From NCBI GenBank assembly GCA_007130155.1, contig SLTB01000283.1, positions 1 to 48,038 of the forward strand: a stretch of DNA of 48,038 nt, read 5' to 3'. The notes below the pieces were generated by a model that saw only the letters and a list, made by a program, of their open reading frames with translations, had not been told where the DNA came from and did not search any database. This DNA is from Pseudomonadales bacterium (GTDB taxonomy: Bacteria > Pseudomonadota > Gammaproteobacteria > Pseudomonadales > Azotimanducaceae). This document shows, one piece after another, positions 10,371 to 19,102 of this stretch; the stretch's first letter is position 1; the number at the start of each line of letters is the position of its first letter. The translations under genes were made by a program, and so were the position numbers.

Positions 10371-10437
10371 GCGGGGGATCTCCTGTGAATGCGCGCAGGA
10401 AATCCTACGCAACCGCACCGGGCTGCGCAGGTTTTTT

Positions 10438-10909
10438 TCACCGTTGGTCCCTGGCCGGCGGCAGCCAGCGCAGGTAGGCCAGCATCCCCAGCAGTTCCGC
10501 CAGCGACTGGAACACGATCACCAGGGCAGCGCACTTCAGTGCTTCCGGCGGGGCCAGGCAACAGGATCAGCCCCAGAAAGGCCATGAGCAGCGCCTGCTG
10601 CGCCAAAGCTGTGACAAACTCCGTACTGAAGAATACTGTCAGGTAGAACGGCAAGGCGATGGCCTGCAACAGCAGACTGACCGGCGCGAAGGCGATGGCC
10701 CGGCGGCTGTCGCCCCCGCCCAGCTGAGGGCCGGGCGCAGTTCACCCAGCGGCACCTGCACGAAGGTGGCATAGAGCAGCAGACCCAGGGCCGGGCACAG
10801 CAGCTGCGTCAGAGAACCGCCGAGCTGCGGCAGCGTGACGCAGATCAGCAGACCGAGGCCAGTGGCCAGCAGATAGAGCAGGATCTGGTTTCTTTCGAGG
10901 GATGCCATA
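10438..10909 (-). pseudogene. Arsenic resistance protein (ACR3/bile acid:Na+ symporter fold) remnant with internal deletion and frameshifts
   Basis: MASLERNQILLYLLATGLGLLICVTLPQLGGSLTQLLCPALGLLLYATFVQVPLGELRPAL (frame of 10639..11001), then LLLQAIALPFYLTVFFSTEFV in another frame, then LVIVFQSLAELLGMLAYLRWLPPARDQR*. Confidence 0.7.
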
Positions 10910-10913
10910 GCAG

Positions 10914-11900
10914 ATGCGCAGGTCAGGGAACATCGTCGGGCTGCTGGTTGCCGTCGGCATCCTACTAGGGGTGTATCTGCAGCGAGGCGCTGAACCTGCA
11001 TTCAGTTTGGGCGACTACGGTGCCGAGGCCAGCGCGGCGGCAGGGGCGGGGGGATTCGAGTGCCGCATCCCCTATGGTGTCCGCATCGGCGATATCGATG
11101 CCGCGTTCGGTATGAGTCGCGTGGATCTCGAGGGCGCTTTGCGCGAAGCCTTCGCGGTGTGGGAATCCTATGCGCAGAGGCCGCTGTTTCAGCTCAGGGA
11201 CAGCGCTTCCGCCACGCCGGTACATCTGCGCTTCGACGAGCGCCAGGCTCAGAGCGACGAGATGGCCGAGGAGCGTCGCGCCCAGGAAGACATTGCGATC
11301 GAGATCGATCGCATGCGGGCTGAGCTCGAGAGCTACCGGCGGGAATTCGAGGGCAAGCGGGCGGCGCTTCATGACGAAGCCGATGCCTACGCGAGGGCGG
11401 TGCGCACTTACGAGGAGTGGGTCGCGGCCTTCAACCGTTCCCGTAGCCAAAGCCAGGCCGAGCAGCGCCTCCTGACCTCTGAGCGGGAAGCCCTGGATCG
11501 GGAGAATCGGCGCCTGCAGGGACTGCAGCAAGAGCAGCAACTTGACCAGGAGCAGTTCAACCGCCGAGTCGAGGCCTTCAACCAGGAAGTCGCGGGCCTG
11601 AACGATCGCTCCCGGGTGGCGGCCGCGGCTATGGCGGGGCATGGTCCGGTGGGTGCGGGGCGCTTCATGAGGATTGCCCGCAGCGAGAGTATCGAGGTTT
11701 ATCTGGTGACGTCCTATCCGGATCTCGTGCTGACCCTGGCACACGAGCTGGGCCATGCCTTGGGCATCGACCATGTGGAGGGTGCAGGTTCGATCATGAG
11801 CGCGGTCAACAGCGGGCCCTCGTCCGGGCGGATCGGGACCCTGATGCTGAGCCGGGAGGATCGAATGGCGCTGGAAGCGGTCTGCGCAGGACGGATCTGA
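10914..11900 (+). CDS. Matrixin-like (M10-type) zinc metalloprotease with a long coiled-coil insertion
   Basis: HELGHALGIDH zinc motif plus downstream SIMSAV Met-turn-like sequence; about 130 aa charged helical insert. Confidence 0.75.
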   Translation: MRRSGNIVGLLVAVGILLGVYLQRGAEPAFSLGDYGAEASAAAGAGGFECRIPYGVRIGDIDAAFGMSRVDLEGALREAFAVWESYAQRPLFQLRDSASATPVHLRFDERQAQSDEMAEERRAQEDIAIEIDRMRAELESYRREFEGKRAALHDEADAYARAVRTYEEWVAAFNRSRSQSQAEQRLLTSEREALDRENRRLQGLQQEQQLDQEQFNRRVEAFNQEVAGLNDRSRVAAAAMAGHGPVGAGRFMRIARSESIEVYLVTSYPDLVLTLAHELGHALGIDHVEGAGSIMSAVNSGPSSGRIGTLMLSREDRMALEAVCAGRI

Positions 11901-11909
11901 CGGCGCCTG

Positions 11910-12143
11910 TCAGTGTCGGCGAAAGGGTGCGTCCTTGCGCATCCGCTCCATGTTCTCCCGCAGTGCGGCACCGTACCCGGTCTGCACATCCGCCGAATGC
12001 GTGTCCTGCGGCGGTACCTCCCTGCTGGTCCTTCGGCGTCGCCAACGAAGCATCCGCAGTATGACCGCGATGGTGATCAGGATCGCCAGCGCGGCGATCG
12101 AAGCCTGGGCTGAAGCGCCGATGGATGCGAGTCGGTCGAGCAT
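11910..12143 (-). CDS. Small single-pass membrane protein, unknown function
   Basis: 77 aa; one TM segment IAALAILITIAVILRMLRW followed by an Arg-rich stretch. Confidence 0.45.
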   Translation of the reverse strand: MLDRLASIGASAQASIAALAILITIAVILRMLRWRRRRTSREVPPQDTHSADVQTGYGAALRENMERMRKDAPFRRH

Positions 12144-12454
12144 CGTTGCTCAGCAGGTGGTTTCTGATCGGCCACAGGCTACACGGGTTCGAGATGATTC
12201 CAAAGTCCAATCATGGATGAATGTTGCAGGGCGGTTCTGGGGTGGCCGATCCGTCACGGCTGCTCTGTTGACAGGCTGCAGGCCCGCCTATAGCTTCCTG
12301 AGAGCATTCACGCATAAATGTCAATGAAAACGAAGGGGAAGGGATGGCTAGCCCGCAAACCTCACCGGTTCACGGCTGCGGACGCGGATATGCCGGCGAA
12401 TCCTGCCGGTCCGCCGCGGCGGTTGCGCTGTTGCGCACCATCCCTGGCGCGCAC

Positions 12455-12506
12455 CTTGTCTTTTCCGACATCTCCACGCCCTCGCTTCGCGCATCGGTGA
12501 GAGATT
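12455..12506 (-). repeat. Dispersed repeat, copy 1 (other copy inverted at 36504..36555)
   Basis: Reverse complement CCGATGCGCGAAGCGAGGGCGTGGAGATGTC-G-GAAAAGACAAGG; matches the other copy over 44 nt with one mismatch. Confidence 0.7.
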
Positions 12507-12594
12507 CGGGCCAGGGTTATGGGTCCCAAGGGCATGAGTTGTGCTGGTTTCGCGGGGCTGGCCATGGCCTCGATGCCCTATGCCGATGGCGCGT

Positions 12595-12912
12595 GCTGGC
12601 AATCTCAACATCGGCCTGTCGGCCGATGCGTTGTACAGTGACAGTTCCAACGGCGACACGACCCAGTCGCCGTTCACGGTGCAAGGCAGTTACTGGAAGC
12701 TCAATGCAGCCATGAACGTGTTCATGAGTGATGGCCACAAGACGGATTCGGCCACCGGCAGGAATCTCACCGACCAGTACACGTTCGTCAACTCTGGTTC
12801 GGTTCCCGTCGAGGGGTCCGGAACCGGGACGGCCGCGGGTGTTCCGGCGGATATTCTCGCGCTGCTGCAGCCTGTTCGCACAATCTCGTTGCAGATCATC
12901 TATTGCCCCTGA
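12595..12912 (+). pseudogene. TonB-dependent receptor C-terminal relic
   Basis: QSPFTVQGSYWKLNAAMNVFMSDGHKTDSATGRNLTDQYTFVNSGSVPVEGSGTGTAAGVPADILALLQPVRTISLQIIY aligns by eye with the last ~100 aa of the TBDR at 19103..21478; no plug or barrel upstream. Confidence 0.8.
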
Positions 12913-12926
12913 CAGAAGGTAGACAC

Positions 12927-13667
12927 ATGCCAGAATCGATGCAGAACAAGATCGTCGTGCTTACCGGCGCGGCCTCCGGTATCGGTGCCGAGGTGGCGCG
13001 GCAGATTGCCGCTGCCGGCGGCCTGCCAGTGATCCTCGATGTGGACGCGGCACGGGGCGAACCGCTGGCGAAGGAACTTGGTGGCCGCTTCATCCGCTGT
13101 AACGTCGCCAACCGGGAGGAGTGGATGAGCGCCGTGCAGTCCCTGGTGGATGCTGGCGAGATACCCGATTACGCGCACCTTAACGCTGGCATCATGAGTC
13201 AGCGGGCCGATGAGCCCTTCATGGCCATCGAGGATTTGCCCGTCGAGAACTACCGGCGCATCCTCGGCGTCAATCTCGATGGCGTTGTGTTCGGCCTGCA
13301 GGCATTGCTGCCCCATATGCGCAGCCGTGGTGGCGCGATCTGCGTGACGGCCTCACTGGTGGGCCTGGTACCGCTGCCCATCGACCCCATGTACTCGACC
13401 ACCAAGCATGCCCTGGTGGGGCTGGTGCGTAGCGTGGCGGCAGGAAACGAGGATCCTAAGCTGCGCATCAACGCCATCTGTCCAGGAGGGGTGGATACCC
13501 CCATCGTCCCCTCCGCGTTGCGCGCAGAGGGGATGGCCATGATGTCGACGACCAGCTTGGCGGGTGAGGTCGTGGATCTTCTGGTTCAGGGCGCCAACGG
13601 TGAAGTCAGGGTGCGACTGGGCGAGGACGCGCCGGCCTTCGGTGTCCAGGTTCCGCAGTTCGGCTAG
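12927..13667 (+). CDS. Short-chain dehydrogenase/reductase (SDR)
   Basis: VVLTGAASGIGAEVARQIAAAG cofactor motif; YSTTKHALVG active-site motif. Start at the internal ATG (MPESMQNK). Confidence 0.92.
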   Translation: MPESMQNKIVVLTGAASGIGAEVARQIAAAGGLPVILDVDAARGEPLAKELGGRFIRCNVANREEWMSAVQSLVDAGEIPDYAHLNAGIMSQRADEPFMAIEDLPVENYRRILGVNLDGVVFGLQALLPHMRSRGGAICVTASLVGLVPLPIDPMYSTTKHALVGLVRSVAAGNEDPKLRINAICPGGVDTPIVPSALRAEGMAMMSTTSLAGEVVDLLVQGANGEVRVRLGEDAPAFGVQVPQFG

Positions 13668-13686
13668 GGCGACAGGGAGAGAGACC

Positions 13687-14136
13687 ATGACCTGGCTGAC
13701 CGCCGATCGTGAGGATGCTTCACTCGACGACCTGCTGGCTCATCGGCCGGAATTGCAGGTGAAATATCGCGCCTTCTACGGTTCCATCCGTGAAGCGGGG
13801 CTGGTTCCGCCGCGCCTGCTGGAGATCTGCCGCCTGCGTATGGCTGCCATTCACGACTGCGAAGCGGAGTGGTCGCAACGCGACGCCGAAGTCGAGCTGA
13901 CCGAGGCGGAGCTGGCCGCCTTGAGGCGGGGCGAGCTGAAGGGCTTTGCACCGGCAGAGCAGGCAGCGCTGGTCGTCACGGAGCGGCTGCCCTATCAGCA
14001 TCACGAGCTGACGGACGCCGAGGTGGCGAGCCTGAAATTTCGGCTCGGTGATGCCGGCTGTGTGTCGCTGATCAATGCGTTGGTGCTTTTCGATGTCAAT
14101 TGCCGGTTGAAGCTGGCCTTCGATCTGAAACAGTGA
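13687..14136 (+). CDS. Carboxymuconolactone decarboxylase (CMD)/AhpD-like protein lacking the second motif Cys
   Basis: 149 aa; LLEICRLRMAAIHDCEAEWSQ corresponds to the E-x11-C-x-x-C region with Glu at the second Cys position. Confidence 0.75.
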   Translation: MTWLTADREDASLDDLLAHRPELQVKYRAFYGSIREAGLVPPRLLEICRLRMAAIHDCEAEWSQRDAEVELTEAELAALRRGELKGFAPAEQAALVVTERLPYQHHELTDAEVASLKFRLGDAGCVSLINALVLFDVNCRLKLAFDLKQ

Positions 14137-14187
14137 GGCTGTGAACCGGCATCATTTGAAGATCAGAATCCAAGAGGGAGACCGACC

Positions 14188-14700
14188 ATGTCCACGGAAC
14201 CCAGAGTTGCCTCGGCGGTTGCCGGGCAGCCCGCCAGCTTCCCTACGGTGCTGGCGCACACGCCTGATACCACCGGCAAGTTCTTCGATCTGTATGCGGA
14301 GTTCTGGCAGCGGGGTGTGGCGTCGCTGACCGTGAAGGAAATGACCCGCATGCGGAACGCTCGGGTCACCGACTGCGCCTTCTGAAAGAACGTTCGTTTT
14401 GACTCCGTCCGTGAGGCGGGGCTGGATGAAGGCAAGGTCGACCTGATCGAGGACGGCTACGAGAGCAGACTGCCGGATGCGGAAGTGGCGGCACTCAAGC
14501 TCACCGACGTGCTGATCGGCATGCCACGGCCATTGACGCCGGAGCTGCAGGCAGCGCTCAGGCGCCACTACAGTGATGCCGAGGTGGTGGAGATGGCCTT
14601 AGGCGTCGGCCTGTTTCTGGGCATGTCCAAGCTGCTGATTGCGCTGGGTCTGGAACCCGAGGACATGGAGACCACGCTGACGCCGACACCGGGCAGCTGA
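14188..14700 (+). CDS. Candidate selenoprotein: CMD/AhpD-like protein with in-frame TGA (14383..14385) at the second Cys of CxxC; alternatively a nonsense-mutated pseudogene
   Basis: EMTRMRNARVTDCAF[TGA]KNVRFDSVREAGLDEGKVDLIEDGY...AEVVEMALGVGLFLGMSKLLIALGLEPEDMETTLTPTPGS; same frame on both sides of the TGA; next stop at 14698; GAGGGAG-like RBS before 14188; P450 starts 10 nt after the end. Confidence 0.6.
14398..14426 (+). promoter_or_regulatory. Candidate bacterial SECIS stem-loop
   Basis: CTCCGTC (14403-14409), loop CGTGA (14410-14414), GGCGGGG (14415-14421): 7 pairs including two G-T; lower stem TTTG/TGGA can extend after one mismatch. 24 nt between TGA and the loop; G at loop position 2. 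Confidence 0.45.
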
Positions 14701-14710
14701 GGAGAACGGC

Positions 14711-16000
14711 ATGACGACGGCCAAAGATACGACGACGATCGGGGACTATCACTTCCTCGAGCTCAACGAGGCGCTTCTGCAGAATCCCTATCCCTTCTAC
14801 AAGCAGCTGCGGGAGCAGGGACCGGTGTGCCAGGAGCCGGACTACGGCGTCTATCTCGTCGGTACCCTGGACGCGATCCGCGAGGTCAATCGGCAGCCGG
14901 AAGTGTTTTCCAGCATCCTGGTGGCGAACGCACCCTATGTGGATCTGCCCTGTCCTCTGGACGAGACGGCCGCATACCGGGCGTCCTGTCCCTTCGGTGA
15001 CAAGATCCTCTCCAACGATCCCCCTGATCACACCCGCCACCGGAAGCTGATCAATCGCTTTTTCACCACGGCCCGTGTCCGTCAGCTCGAGCCGAGAGTC
15101 CGTCAGATCGTCAACGACGTCATCGACACCTTCATCGACGCCGGTGAGGTGGAGTTCGTCACCGGCTTCGCCCACATGGTCCCGCGGCTGGTGGTGGGAG
15201 AGCTGATCGGCCTGCCGGAAGACGATCAGGCCCACTTCAAGGCCTTCTTCGAGGACCGGTTGCACGTCATGGCCAAGGCCGCCGAGCAGCCGCTGTCCGG
15301 CTTCCAGCAGCGCATGCAGAATACGGACGGCCTCACCGAGGACGCCTTCCTGCGGAACTATTTCGTCCACGCCATCGAGGCCCGCCGCCGTCAGCCGGCC
15401 GACGACCTCATGAGCGAACTCGCCAACGCCCGCTTCGAGGACGGCGAACTCGTGCCGCTGGAGTCGGTGGTGAGCATGATCTCGCTGCTCTACGCGGCCG
15501 GTGGCGACGCCAATACACCGGAACTCATGACCAATGCCATGCTGGTGTTGCTCGACCGTCCCGAACTCGAGGAGGCGGCCCGCAGCGATCCGGCGCTGGT
15601 CAAGGACATCATCGAGGAGGTTCTGCGTTACGACACGCCCGTTCCCGGCGTGTTTCGCATCGCTCTGCAAGACACTTCAGTTGCGGGTGTGCCTGTTCCT
15701 AAGGGCGGGATCGTCATGGTGGTCTATGCCTCGGCCAATCACGATGAGCAGTACTTCGAGGACCCGGAGACCTTCAAGGTGGATCGCGAGTTCCGTCATC
15801 CGCATCTGGGCTTCGGGCTGGGTGTGCACTTTTGCCCGGGCGCGCCGCTGGCGCGGCTGGAAGGTCAGGTGGCGGTGCAGGAGATCCTGCGCAGGATGAC
15901 GTCGATCCGCAGACTCGAGACCGGGCCGGTGCCCTATGTCCCGTCGGTGATTCAGCGTATTCCCATCCTGCTTCGGCTGGGGTTCGAACAGGCGTCTTGA
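14711..16000 (+). CDS. Cytochrome P450
   Basis: Heme-ligand motif HLGFGLGVHFCPGAPLARLE; YAAGGDANTPEL I-helix region; EEVLRYDTP (ExxR). Confidence 0.95.
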   Translation: MTTAKDTTTIGDYHFLELNEALLQNPYPFYKQLREQGPVCQEPDYGVYLVGTLDAIREVNRQPEVFSSILVANAPYVDLPCPLDETAAYRASCPFGDKILSNDPPDHTRHRKLINRFFTTARVRQLEPRVRQIVNDVIDTFIDAGEVEFVTGFAHMVPRLVVGELIGLPEDDQAHFKAFFEDRLHVMAKAAEQPLSGFQQRMQNTDGLTEDAFLRNYFVHAIEARRRQPADDLMSELANARFEDGELVPLESVVSMISLLYAAGGDANTPELMTNAMLVLLDRPELEEAARSDPALVKDIIEEVLRYDTPVPGVFRIALQDTSVAGVPVPKGGIVMVVYASANHDEQYFEDPETFKVDREFRHPHLGFGLGVHFCPGAPLARLEGQVAVQEILRRMTSIRRLETGPVPYVPSVIQRIPILLRLGFEQAS

Positions 16001-16112
16001 ACGCGGGCTGATGGCTGGCCTGCCCCTGGTCGCGGCGTTCATGCCCGTAAATCAATTGTGCTAGCCTTGAAGCAATGGGGGCGAACCGCCGGCTCGAAGG
16101 TGTCACGCTACG

Positions 16113-17450
16113 ATGAGAATCTGCACAACGGCCATGCGGGCTGCTTTGGCTGCGCTCCTCCTGCTGTCCGCCGCCGTCTCCGGCTCTGACGAGATCCTGT
16201 TTCAGAATGTCCGCATCTTCGACGGCCGGTCGGAGCAGCTTTCCCCACCGACTCGCCTGCTCGTCAGCGGCAACCGCGTCGCCGCTGTGGGCGATGACCT
16301 TGCGGCCAGCGCCGATGCCAGCGTGATCGACGGCCGGGGCTACACCCTGATGCCGGGACTCATCGACGTGCATGTGCACCTCACCTTCGGTGCGCTGACC
16401 ATGCCTGAACTCGTGTCTCCGGATCTGACCCCTGAGCGCGCCGAAGCCGCGGCGGCACGGGAAGCGGAGGCCATGCTGCTGCGTGGCTTCACCGCCGTGC
16501 GCGACGCGGGTGGGCCGGTCTGGGGTCTGAAGGCCGGCATCGATGGCGGGCGCTACGTCGGACCGCGCATCTGGCCTTCCGGCGCCACCATCAGTCAGAC
16601 GGCCGGCCACGGCGATTTCCGCATGCCCCACGAGCGCTCCCGGCGCTTCTTCGGTGAGCCTTCCCGTGCCGAACTCCTCGGGGCCACGTTCATTGCCGAC
16701 GGGCGTGCCGACGTGCTCACGGCCGTCCGGGAGAACCTTCGCTTTGGCGCCAGCCAGATCAAGCTGATGGCGGGCGGCGGCACGTCCTCGGCCTACGATC
16801 CCGTCGACGTCACCCAGTACACCCTGGATGAGATGAAGGCCGCCGTGGAAGCGGCCGAGGACTGGGGTACTTACGTCACCGTCCACGCCTACACGCCACG
16901 GGCCGTACGACGGGCCATCGAGGCGGGCGTGAAGGTGATCGAGCACGGCCAGATGCTGGACGAGGAGACGCTTGCGCTCATGGTGGAGCATGGCGTCTGG
17001 CTGTCGGCCCAGACCCTGCGCGCCAGTACGCCGGATATGGATCCGCTGCGACGCGCCAAGCGGGCACCGGTGATTCGTGGGCAGGCACGCATGTGGCCCA
17101 TGGCCAGGGAACTGGGCGTCAAGATCGCCTGGGGTACGGATTTTCTGTTCGAACCCGCGCTCAATCGCGAGCAGAACGCCTTCATCCTTCTGCTGCGCGA
17201 GTGGTACTCGCCGGCGGAGATCCTCAAGCTGCTGACTCACGATAATGCCCGGCTGCTGGCCCTGTCCGGTCTCCGCAGCCCCTATGAGGGACGCCTGGGT
17301 GTGATCGAAGAGGGCGCTTTGGCCGACCTGCTGCTGGTGCGCGGCAATCCCCTGGAGGATCTGGAGCTGATCGCCGACCCGGAGCGCAATTTCCTACTGA
17401 TCATGAAAGATGGCGGGATCTTCAAGAACACGCTTGCCGACGCCGACTGA
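16113..17450 (+). CDS. Exported amidohydrolase family protein
   Basis: Signal peptide-like N-terminus MRAALAALLLLSAAVSGSD; LMPGLIDVHVHLTFG; VTVHAYTPRAVRRAIEAGVKVIEHG; AWGTDFLF. Confidence 0.88.
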   Translation: MRICTTAMRAALAALLLLSAAVSGSDEILFQNVRIFDGRSEQLSPPTRLLVSGNRVAAVGDDLAASADASVIDGRGYTLMPGLIDVHVHLTFGALTMPELVSPDLTPERAEAAAAREAEAMLLRGFTAVRDAGGPVWGLKAGIDGGRYVGPRIWPSGATISQTAGHGDFRMPHERSRRFFGEPSRAELLGATFIADGRADVLTAVRENLRFGASQIKLMAGGGTSSAYDPVDVTQYTLDEMKAAVEAAEDWGTYVTVHAYTPRAVRRAIEAGVKVIEHGQMLDEETLALMVEHGVWLSAQTLRASTPDMDPLRRAKRAPVIRGQARMWPMARELGVKIAWGTDFLFEPALNREQNAFILLLREWYSPAEILKLLTHDNARLLALSGLRSPYEGRLGVIEEGALADLLLVRGNPLEDLELIADPERNFLLIMKDGGIFKNTLADAD

Positions 17451-17507
17451 GCGGTTTCCCCGGCAATCGGCGTCGGGTCAGGCGATGGCGGCAGCGGGAT
17501 GCCGATC

Positions 17508-18797
17508 TCAGAACGCCGACGCCCCTGGCAGATACCGCTCCCGGTTGCGTACGTCGAACTCGATATTCAGGTGCGCGAGGCCCCTGAGGAAAGCGTTGGG
17601 GACGTGCGCAAAGCGCTCGTTGGGATCCTGGGGCCGGATGTTCTCGAGCCGGTTCAGCAATATGGTGAAGGTGGAGAACATTTCCTGCCGCGCCAACGGG
17701 GCGCCGGGGCAGTGGTGGGGACCTGAACCAAAGGCCAGATGGGCGCCGGCCTTCTTGCGCATGGGATCGAAGTTCTCGCCGTCCTCGAAGACCTCCTCGT
17801 CGCGGTTGGCCGAGGCGTAGCCTAAGGCCAGTCGCGCGCCCTTGGGAATCTTCACGCCGCCAAGCTCCGTGTCCTGTGTGGCCACCCGCTGCAGGTGCAG
17901 CACCGGGGTCTCGTAGCGCAGGGACTCCTCGATGAAATTGCGCAGCGCCTTTTCGTCATCCCGCAGCGTTTCCATCAGCCCCGGCCGCTGCAGCAGCAGC
18001 ATCATGGCCGAGCCGATGGCGTTGGTGGTGGTTTCGTTGCCGCCGGTGAGCAGCTGATCGAGCAGGTCCTGGAGCTCGTACATGTCCAGGGGCCGCTCGG
18101 GGTCACCCGGCTCGTCCACCACCCGGGCCTGGACCAGATCGGTGATAATGTCCTCCTTCGGTTCCTTCCTGCGCTCAGCCATCACCTCGGCGAAGAACTG
18201 CTGGGCCTCCACCACCAGCTTGGCGGACTCGATGGCGGCGGCCTCGTCGAGGAAGCCGCTGCCCGGCGCGAGCATGGCGTCGGACCACTCCTTCAGGCGC
18301 CAGATCTGCTCCCGCGGCACACCGAGCTGATCGGCGATCACCGTGCAGGGCAGGGGAATGGCGTATTCCCAGACGAAGTCGCATTGGCCCTTGTCGATGA
18401 AGCCGTCGATGAGGTCGTTCACCACCGTCTCCACATAGTCGGTCATGCCGCGGACGCGCTTGACCGTGAAGGACTGATTGATGAGCGCTCGATACTTGGT
18501 GTGCACCGGCGGATCGGTGCGCTGCAGGGTGGACACCCGCTTCCAGCCGTTCTCGGCCTTGTAGCGCTCGGCGACGTTGCGTTCCATGGGGTTGTTATTG
18601 GCCAGCACGAAAACATCGTTGGAGAACAGCTCCGGGTGCTTTTTGACGTAGCGCAGGTCCTCGTAGCGGCTGACGTAGTAGGCACCGAGCTCCTTCATGA
18701 AGAAGACGGGCTGCTCCTTGCGGATGGCCTGGAAGTAGGCGAAGGGACACTCCCGGGTCTGATCTTCGAGGAGGTTGTAGTCGGTCAGGGTGCTCAT
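17508..18797 (-). CDS. Cytochrome P450
   Basis: Heme-ligand motif HLAFGSGPHHCPGAPLARQE; LLTGGNETTTNAIG; EESLRYETPVLHLQR. Confidence 0.95.
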   Translation of the reverse strand: MSTLTDYNLLEDQTRECPFAYFQAIRKEQPVFFMKELGAYYVSRYEDLRYVKKHPELFSNDVFVLANNNPMERNVAERYKAENGWKRVSTLQRTDPPVHTKYRALINQSFTVKRVRGMTDYVETVVNDLIDGFIDKGQCDFVWEYAIPLPCTVIADQLGVPREQIWRLKEWSDAMLAPGSGFLDEAAAIESAKLVVEAQQFFAEVMAERRKEPKEDIITDLVQARVVDEPGDPERPLDMYELQDLLDQLLTGGNETTTNAIGSAMMLLLQRPGLMETLRDDEKALRNFIEESLRYETPVLHLQRVATQDTELGGVKIPKGARLALGYASANRDEEVFEDGENFDPMRKKAGAHLAFGSGPHHCPGAPLARQEMFSTFTILLNRLENIRPQDPNERFAHVPNAFLRGLAHLNIEFDVRNRERYLPGASAF

Positions 18798-19102
18798 GGT
18801 CGGAAGGTTCCGTTGCGCTGTGATGAAGCGACAGTAGCAGGTGGCGGGGTGCGGTCAAGTCATGCGTGCTGGTGAGCGAGTGCTTGCGGGCCTGTGCTGG
18901 GAACCGGCCTCCCACGGGGGCACGGAAAGGACAGCGCAGATCCCTGCTGTAGGGGCTTGGCACCTAAACGTTTTGACGTCATAACGCTACGACTCTCACA
19001 GCTCACCTTCGGCGTTTGTGCAGAAACGCCGGGCTGTCTGTCTGAGAACGCTGAGCCGGGCTGTGTCAGTCTCGAGCAACAGCAGCCCGGCATCTGGGCG
19101 TC

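Noticed and set aside
10405-10445. Possible intrinsic terminator (CCTACGCA...TGCGCAGG-TTTTTTT)
   Set aside because: Stem is imperfect and its T-tract is on the plus strand, where no upstream gene needs it; left uncalled.
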